Below, piece after piece: positions 53,825 through 57,985 of a stretch of DNA of 57,985 nt (its first letter is position 1; each line of letters starts with the position of its first letter). Position numbers and translations under genes: made by a program. The notes beneath the pieces were generated by a model. That model was given only the letters and a program-made list of their open reading frames with translations, was not told where the DNA came from and made no database searches. The DNA comes from CAZUSO01 sp964622775 (GTDB lineage Bacteria > Bacteroidota > Bacteroidia > Chitinophagales > Chitinophagaceae): NCBI GenBank assembly GCA_964622775.1, contig CAZUSO010000012.1, positions 1 through 57,985 on the forward strand. The letters run 5' to 3'.

Positions 53825-54364
53825 ATGATTACACCTACTTCCATACCGGATGTTTTTATTTTCGAACCCCGCGTGTTTAATGACGAACGGGGCTATTTCT
53901 TTGAAAGTTTCAATGCCGAAACCTTTGCCCAGGAAACCGGGCTTAATATCAGTTTCGTCCAGGATAACCAGGCCGGATCGGTAAAAAACGTTATACGCGG
54001 ACTGCACTTCCAGAAGCCGCCTTATGAACAGTCAAAATTAGTGCGTGTATTGAAAGGCGTTATCTGGGATGTGGTGGTTGACATCCGGGAAGAAAGCCCT
54101 TTTTTCGGGAAATGGATCGGTGTGGAATTATCGGAGGAGAATAAAAAACAACTGTTCGTACCCCGTGGTTTTGCGCATGGTTACGCCGTACTTACGGATA
54201 ATGCCGAGGTATTTTACAAATGCGATAACCGCTATAATAAAGAAAGCGAATCGGGTCTGCTTTTCAATGATAGGACATTAAATATTGATTGGAAAACAGA
54301 TACTGCTGCTGCTATTATCTCCGAAAAAGACAAGCTGTGGAAAGGCTTTCCGGACGGGATATAG
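53825..54364 (+). CDS. rfbC: dTDP-4-dehydrorhamnose 3,5-epimerase
   Basis: 179 residues, a cupin-fold epimerase of the dTDP-L-rhamnose pathway. The family order is complete: FEPRVFNDERGYFFESFN, QDNQAGSVKNVIRGLHFQ with the catalytic-site H61, KLVRVLKGVIWDVVVDIR, and VPRGFAHGYAVLTDNAEVFYKCDNRYN with the conserved Tyr. Other rml genes are not in the window. Related enzymes make other deoxysugars, so the exact product is inferred. It starts 38 bases after the DUF4175 gene. Confidence 0.93.
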   Translation: MITPTSIPDVFIFEPRVFNDERGYFFESFNAETFAQETGLNISFVQDNQAGSVKNVIRGLHFQKPPYEQSKLVRVLKGVIWDVVVDIREESPFFGKWIGVELSEENKKQLFVPRGFAHGYAVLTDNAEVFYKCDNRYNKESESGLLFNDRTLNIDWKTDTAAAIISEKDKLWKGFPDGI

Positions 54365-54393
54365 GGTAAGTCAAAAATCAAAATAAAAAATAG

Positions 54394-54450
54394 TAAAGGA
54401 GCATCCGGGGAAACGTTTTTAAGTATGTTAGCTCCGGGTGCAGCCCGGGG
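54394..54450 (+). repeat. TTAAGTATG-family repeat, copy B
   Basis: It shares GGGGAAACG and TTTTTAAGTATG with copy A. The outer arms here are GGAGC/GCTCC in place of GGGTATCA/TGATACCC. A GGGTGCAGCCCGGGG hairpin-like end follows, comparable to copy D. Confidence 0.6.
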
Positions 54451-54490
54451 CTGTAAAAAGGATATTGCTCATTTTAATTTCGATCGAAAA

Positions 54491-54528
54491 GATGTCACGT
54501 TTTTTTGTCGTATCCAAAATGACAACAC
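54491..54528 (+). repeat. Short repeat shared with 57741-57778
   Basis: It reads ATGTCACGTTTTTTT, then GTCGTATCCAAAATGACAACAC. The second copy at 57741-57778 has ATGACGCCACATTTTTT, then GCCGTATTCAAAATGACACC. Both resemble the AATGACGGCACGTTTTTT block of repeat family 1. Confidence 0.55.
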
Positions 54529-54621
54529 AATTTTTCGCCGTTTCCTTTGGTGCAGGTACAGATCGTTATTTTGTTTTATTCATAATCACCCTGTATATTT
54601 TTATTAGTGAAAGTATTCACC

Positions 54622-54629
54622 TACCTTTG
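54622..54629 (+). promoter_or_regulatory. Putative -7 box (TACCTTTG) of gapA
   Basis: Exact TAnnTTTG match 39 bases before the gapA ATG, predicting a leader of about 33 bases. The -33 region is T-rich but lacks a perfect TTG. Confidence 0.55.
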
Positions 54630-54668
54630 CGGCAATTTTCAAACCTACCTTAAAATACAGATAAAATA

Positions 54669-55682
54669 ATGAGTACAGTAAAAGTTGCCATCAATGGTTT
54701 TGGCCGTATCGGTCGTCTTGCTTTTCGTCAGATTTATAATATGGAAGGCATTGAGGTTGTAGCTATCAATGACTTAACTCAACCACAGGTGCTGGCACAT
54801 CTGTTGAAATACGATACTGCTCAGGGTCGTTTCAATCAGGAAGTAACCCATAGTGATGGGTCTGTTACCGTAAACGGCAACGAAATTAAGATTTACGCTC
54901 AAAGAGATCCGGCTCAGATTCCCTGGGGTGATCACCAGGTAGATGTGGTGCTGGAATGTACGGGTTTTTTTACGGATGTGGAAAAGGCTAAAGCGCACCT
55001 TAGTGCCGGCGCCAGGCGTGTGGTTATTTCCGCCCCGGCAACCGGCGATTTGAAAACGATCGTTTTTAATGTAAACCACGATATTCTTGACGGTTCCGAA
55101 ACCATTATCAGTTGTGCATCCTGCACCACGAATTGCTTAGCGCCTATGGCTAAGGTACTGCATGATAATTACGAAATAAAGACCGGTCTGATGACAACGG
55201 TTCATGCTTATACCAATGACCAGAATACTTTAGATGCACCACATCCGAAAGGCGATTTGCGCCGGGCGCGTGCAGCTGCTGAAAATATCATACCGAATTC
55301 TACAGGAGCCGCAAAAGCGATAGGTCTGGTGCTTCCTGATTTGAAAGGTAAGCTGGACGGCGGTGCGCAACGTGTGCCTACTGTTACCGGCTCGCTGACG
55401 GAGCTGACCACAATCTTAGGCAAAAAAGTAACCGCAGAAGAAGTGAATGCTGCTATGAAAGCCGCGGTAACTGAATCGTTCGGCTATACGGAAGACCCCA
55501 TCGTGAGTAGCGATGTCATCGGTATTACTTACGGATCGCTTTTTGACGCTACCCAAACTAAGGTGATGACCGTTGGTGAGCATCAAATGGTGAAAACCGT
55601 GAGCTGGTATGATAATGAAATGAGCTATGTATCACAGTTAGTGCGTACCGTTCATTATTTTGCAGGACTTATCAGCAAATAA
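54669..55682 (+). CDS. gapA: Glyceraldehyde-3-phosphate dehydrogenase
   Basis: 337 residues. It oxidises glyceraldehyde 3-phosphate to 1,3-bisphosphoglycerate in glycolysis. NGFGRIGRLAFR (10-21) binds the coenzyme. D35 in AINDL is the residue that favours NAD+ over NADP+. The nucleophile is C152 in SCTTNCLAP. The phosphate site has VPTVTGSLTELT, and the end reads SWYDNEMSYVSQLVRTV. Single gene with its own promoter box and, after a 132-bp repeat, a terminator at 55843. Confidence 0.97.
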   Translation: MSTVKVAINGFGRIGRLAFRQIYNMEGIEVVAINDLTQPQVLAHLLKYDTAQGRFNQEVTHSDGSVTVNGNEIKIYAQRDPAQIPWGDHQVDVVLECTGFFTDVEKAKAHLSAGARRVVISAPATGDLKTIVFNVNHDILDGSETIISCASCTTNCLAPMAKVLHDNYEIKTGLMTTVHAYTNDQNTLDAPHPKGDLRRARAAAENIIPNSTGAAKAIGLVLPDLKGKLDGGAQRVPTVTGSLTELTTILGKKVTAEEVNAAMKAAVTESFGYTEDPIVSSDVIGITYGSLFDATQTKVMTVGEHQMVKTVSWYDNEMSYVSQLVRTVHYFAGLISK

Positions 55683-55687
55683 TAAAT

Positions 55688-55819
55688 GACACTATTAATT
55701 TAGAATAGGTATTGGATAAATTTGACCACTTTTAAAAAGTGGTCAAATTGGGAAAGCAATGAAAAGGATATAATAATTTATTGCAATTAGAATTAAGTCT
55801 ATACCAATTTAATAATGCC
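55688..55819 (+). repeat. 132-bp structured repeat, copy 2
   Basis: Same length as 17148-17279, with high similarity throughout. The ends GACACTATTAATTT and AATTTAATAATGCC still pair, with mismatches. The internal hairpin AATTTGACCACTTT/AAAGTGGTCAAATT (55719-55732/55736-55749) and a second stem GCAAT/ATTGC (55756-55760/55780-55784) are kept. It begins 5 bases after the gapA stop. Confidence 0.85.
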
Positions 55820-55842
55820 TGATTAATTATCATAATTCCCGG

Positions 55843-55876
55843 AAAACCCTGCTTGTTTTTGCAGGGTTTTTCATTT
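55843..55876 (+). terminator. Rho-independent terminator of gapA
   Basis: Perfect 10-bp stem AAAACCCTGC/GCAGGGTTTT (55843-55852/55861-55870) with an 8-base T-rich loop, followed by a T-rich tail. It lies downstream of the 132-bp repeat, so the repeat is predicted to be part of the gapA transcript. Confidence 0.85.
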
Positions 55877-55951
55877 TAAACTATCGTATTAAGCAGCAGT
55901 CTGAAATCCTTCATGCGTTTTCCTCATCTTTTAAAATCCAAAGCTTCGTTT

Positions 55952-56602
55952 ATGCATTCATCTTATAAAATCGTAGTGTTTTTCTTATTGCTAAACCTGC
56001 TTTTTCCCTCTGTGCTTACTGCGCAGCAACCGGGATTTACCCTTATGAGCGATATCAGCACGCTGAAAACGGAATTGGTGAAAAACAATATGGCCACACA
56101 GTTCATCAGCAGTGATTTTACCCAGATCAAAAGCATGAAGATGCTGAATGAAAAGGTGCAGGCAAAGGGAAAATTTTATTATAAAAAAAGCAGTCGGATC
56201 CGGATTGAATACACCAGCCCTTTCCATTATTTACTGATCATGAACGGCGGCAGTATCATCGTTAAAGATGAAAATAAGACCAGCAGAATCAACACGCGCA
56301 ACAGCAAATCGCTGCAATCTGCCAATCGCATCATGATGGATTGTATGACCGGTGACGTATTTGGCAATAAAGATTTTCAGGTAAAATGTTTTACCGGTTC
56401 AGGGCAGTATTTATTACAACTGACTCCTGTAGCTTCCTCTATGAAAAACCTGTTTTCCCGTATTGATATTTATATAGAAAAATCGGACTACAGCGTTTCC
56501 CGATTGGTGCTCACCGAACCTGGTGATGACTATACGGTAATGGACTTCAACAACCGCAAAAAAAATATACCTTTGAGCGATGCGCTGTTTTCTAATCCTT
56601 AG
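55952..56602 (+). CDS. LolA-like outer-membrane lipoprotein carrier family protein
   Basis: 216 residues from the ATG at 55952, which places the signal peptide at the start (MHSSYKIVVFFLLLNLLFPS, then VLTAQ); the frame is open to 55913. The mature protein has the LolA half-barrel signature: ISSDFTQIKSMKMLNEKVQAKGKFYYKKSSRIRIEYTSP, then YLLIMNGGSIIVKDENKTSRI, and MKNLFSRIDIYIEKSDYSVSRLVLTEPGDDYTVMDF. LolA shuttles lipoproteins across the periplasm; divergent LolA-like proteins also occur in aryl-polyene/flexirubin gene clusters. The next gene overlaps it by 23 bases, so they are translated together. Confidence 0.85.
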   Translation: MHSSYKIVVFFLLLNLLFPSVLTAQQPGFTLMSDISTLKTELVKNNMATQFISSDFTQIKSMKMLNEKVQAKGKFYYKKSSRIRIEYTSPFHYLLIMNGGSIIVKDENKTSRINTRNSKSLQSANRIMMDCMTGDVFGNKDFQVKCFTGSGQYLLQLTPVASSMKNLFSRIDIYIEKSDYSVSRLVLTEPGDDYTVMDFNNRKKNIPLSDALFSNP

Positions 56603-57239
56603 CCTGAGCATTTTAGGGCTTGCCTGTAGCAAGCCGGCCTACCCACCACTGGAAAAAGCTAAGAATCTCCCCCAATTCCGGAAAAGTGAGCTCCTGGCGC
56701 CGCAATTTGACAAAGCGCTGTATCGTTGCTTAGTGGATGGCAAAACATGGTTGAAATCTTACCATCTCAGCGGATTATTATTTATTAAACAGGCGGAAGA
56801 TGCCTCCGTTCATGTGGTATTTCAAAATGAAATGGGAGTTACTTTCTTTGATTTTCGCTGGGATAAAACGGGTCAGTTTAAGGTGAACAGCGTTATGCCT
56901 CAGTTTGATAAAGCAGCTTTGATTCAAACCCTGCGCAAGGACTTTGAGCTACTGCTGATGAAAGACCTTCCGAAATACTCCAACGGGCAGTTTCATTTCA
57001 ACGGGAATCTGGACACTACTTATGTCCGGTTTCCACTCAGCAAAGGCTTTGTATTTTATTTGATCACCCAGGACTATCAATTAGCCGGTATCGAAAATGC
57101 AGATGAAAAAAGAAAGGTGGTAGTATTTCAAATAGAGCCTGTCCCATTGAAGCAATTGCCTGATCAAATCTTTATCCGGCATCTCCGTGCTGGTTTTACC
57201 ATTGACCTAAAAAAAATACCGCAGGATGCTGCTGAATGA
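56580..57239 (+). CDS. Lipoprotein of unknown function in the LolA-like/hotdog unit
   Basis: 219 residues. The lipoprotein signal is MRCFLILSLSILGLAC with C16. The mature part has a beta-rich fold (KALYRCLVDGKTWLKSYHLSGLLFIKQ, SVHVVFQNEMGVTFFDFRW, KGFVFYLITQDYQLAGIEN) that could belong to the same lipid-binding superfamily as LolA or LolB. I do not recognise a named family with certainty; a DUF3261-like lipoprotein is one candidate. It overlaps the LolA-like gene by 23 bases and the hotdog gene by 14 bases. Confidence 0.75.
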   Translation: MRCFLILSLSILGLACSKPAYPPLEKAKNLPQFRKSELLAPQFDKALYRCLVDGKTWLKSYHLSGLLFIKQAEDASVHVVFQNEMGVTFFDFRWDKTGQFKVNSVMPQFDKAALIQTLRKDFELLLMKDLPKYSNGQFHFNGNLDTTYVRFPLSKGFVFYLITQDYQLAGIENADEKRKVVVFQIEPVPLKQLPDQIFIRHLRAGFTIDLKKIPQDAAE

Positions 57240-57585
57240 TTTCTTTACGATTAAACATTGCGTGGCCGGCGCAGATGAATTAACCGCTCTCATCATGATT
57301 CGTCCCGACCATCCGGTCTTTGCAGGACATTTCCCCGGACAGCCCGTTGTTCCCGGAGTTTGTATGATTCAGATTGTGAAGGAAACGCTTGAACAACAAT
57401 GGAACAAAAAGCTGTTGTTACAGGAAAGCAGTCAGATAAAGTTTTTACAGTTGCTGGTCCCCGACGCATCGGATGAGTTACGGGTACACATTCAATTTAA
57501 AACGACTGATAGTCCTTACCCGATAACGGCTTCCATCAGCAAATCGGAGGTGATGATTTTTAAGATGAATGGTATAGTTAATTGA
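57226..57585 (+). CDS. Hotdog-fold 3-hydroxyacyl-ACP dehydratase-like protein
   Basis: 119 residues. It has the FabZ/FabA-type core HPVFAGHFPGQPVVPGV with the active-site His at H35. In FabZ the catalytic Glu lies 14 residues after that His; here position 49 is Gln (VCMIQIVKE). The second half (FLQLLVPDASDELRVHIQF) completes one hotdog domain. It may be a specialised dehydratase, such as those of aryl-polyene or flexirubin pathways, or a protein with altered chemistry. The ATG overlaps the lipoprotein gene by 14 bases. No further pathway genes follow; the window ends in repeats. Confidence 0.8.
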   Translation: MLLNDFFTIKHCVAGADELTALIMIRPDHPVFAGHFPGQPVVPGVCMIQIVKETLEQQWNKKLLLQESSQIKFLQLLVPDASDELRVHIQFKTTDSPYPITASISKSEVMIFKMNGIVN

Positions 57586-57740
57586 AAGTTGAAATTGAAC
57601 AAAAAAACATGATAATCTCTGAAACTGTTTCCAGTGTTGAGTTTTAGGGATTTTTATTCTTTAAGGGCTTCTAAATGTAAAAACCAATTACCAGCAAGGG
57701 TTTCAATAGTTTTCTCGGACAATAGCATTTAAAAACCGGA

Positions 57741-57778
57741 AATGACGCCACATTTTTTGCCGTATTCAAAATGACACC
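57741..57778 (+). repeat. Short repeat shared with 54491-54528
   Basis: See the copy at 54491. The central GTATTCAAAATGACA and the T-run are the most conserved parts. Confidence 0.55.
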
Positions 57779-57893
57779 CTCTGGTAGTAATATCTTAGAA
57801 TACGATAGCTTCTTAGACCTTAGAATGAGAATAGCGCTTTGACATCTTAGCATACAAGCAGGTTTGATGTCATAAGATCAGGCGGGGTATAAA

Positions 57894-57985
57894 GGGTATA
57901 TCCCAAATTGTCTCCGCGGAGCAATCTCCAGAATGTACAAGGTATCATCATTCCGGGTGAAGCGTATAAGCGGTCGTCATTCCGA
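57894..57985 (+). repeat. Dispersed repeat family 1, left-hand part (window edge)
   Basis: It begins GGGTATATCCCAAATTGTC and follows the left module of 15016-15288 (GGAGCAATCTCCAGAATGTA, AGGTATCATCATTCCG). It then has the GGGTGAAGCGTATAAGCG block also seen, inverted, near 43723. The window ends inside the copy. Confidence 0.85.

Larger units (their letters stand above)
54365..54668. other. 304-base intergenic region before gapA
   Basis: It contains a TTAAGTATG repeat (54394-54450), a degenerate family 1 relative (54491-54528) and the gapA promoter box at 54622-54629. No gene. Confidence 0.5.
57586..57985. other. 400-base repeat-containing end of window
   Basis: No gene. It contains the short repeat at 57741-57778 and the start of a family 1 repeat at 57894, which runs off the window edge. 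Confidence 0.55.

Noticed and set aside
1..57985. tRNA or rRNA genes
   Set aside because: No T-loop-like GGTTCGA words with flanking acceptor stems and no conserved rRNA segments were noticed on either strand; a tRNAscan-SE run would settle this.

Overview
The window reads as chromosomal DNA from a member of the Bacteroidota, most likely near the Chitinophagaceae. The reasons are two type IX secretion (T9SS) cargo proteins with C-terminal sorting domains, a GLPGLI-family protein next to a TonB-type outer-membrane receptor and a putative porin, the three-gene sdhCAB layout with a single b-type cytochrome, a DUF4175 protein, several TAnnTTTG promoter boxes of the Bacteroidota type, and frequent TTG/GTG starts without Shine-Dalgarno sequences. 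Both ends of the window lie inside copies of one dispersed repeat family, so it may be a whole contig that broke at repeats.

Layout. 1-1.8 kb is a scar: a repeat fragment, a frameshifted YhcG-type nuclease gene whose 3' end is cut off, and an internally deleted ISAs1-type transposase. 2-4.1 kb holds an exported protein, pth and an unknown gene. 4.5-9.9 kb (minus strand) holds a membrane-anchored FMN/Fe-S glutamate-synthase-like protein and the succinate dehydrogenase/fumarate reductase operon. 10-17.1 kb has an HMA-domain protein with an outer-membrane protein, a DUF3810 membrane protein, a TPR protein, a flavin reductase, a DUF6427 membrane protein and purQ. 17.3-19.5 kb is a large exported protein with a caspase-like His/Cys signature at its C-terminus. 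19.9-28.3 kb is a compact recD-recC-recB operon. 28.4-37.6 kb is a cell-envelope block: a small Cys-rich membrane protein, a T9SS type B cargo protein, a TonB-type receptor, GLPGLI protein and porin. 37.8-43.5 kb holds xseAB, an amino-acid permease and a T9SS-exported endonuclease I. 44.4-54.4 kb holds malic enzyme, acpH, a lipoprotein serine hydrolase, a LuxE-like protein, a lipoprotein, the DUF4175 protein and an epimerase. 54.7-57.6 kb holds gapA and a three-gene overlapping unit (LolA-like, lipoprotein, hotdog protein) resembling part of an aryl-polyene/flexirubin pathway.

Most genes are housekeeping or envelope genes. The most unusual content is in the intergenic DNA, which carries at least four repeat families: (1) a MITE-like element with inverted ends, complete at 15016-15288 and flanked by a perfect 9-bp direct repeat, with five other partial or diverged copies; (2) a 132-bp element present twice at identical length, downstream of purQ and of gapA, with paired ends, an internal hairpin and compensatory base changes; (3) a TTAAGTATG-containing element present four times, partly with covarying stems; (4) one palindromic element of the GTCATTGCGA type. 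No tRNA, rRNA or CRISPR array was seen.
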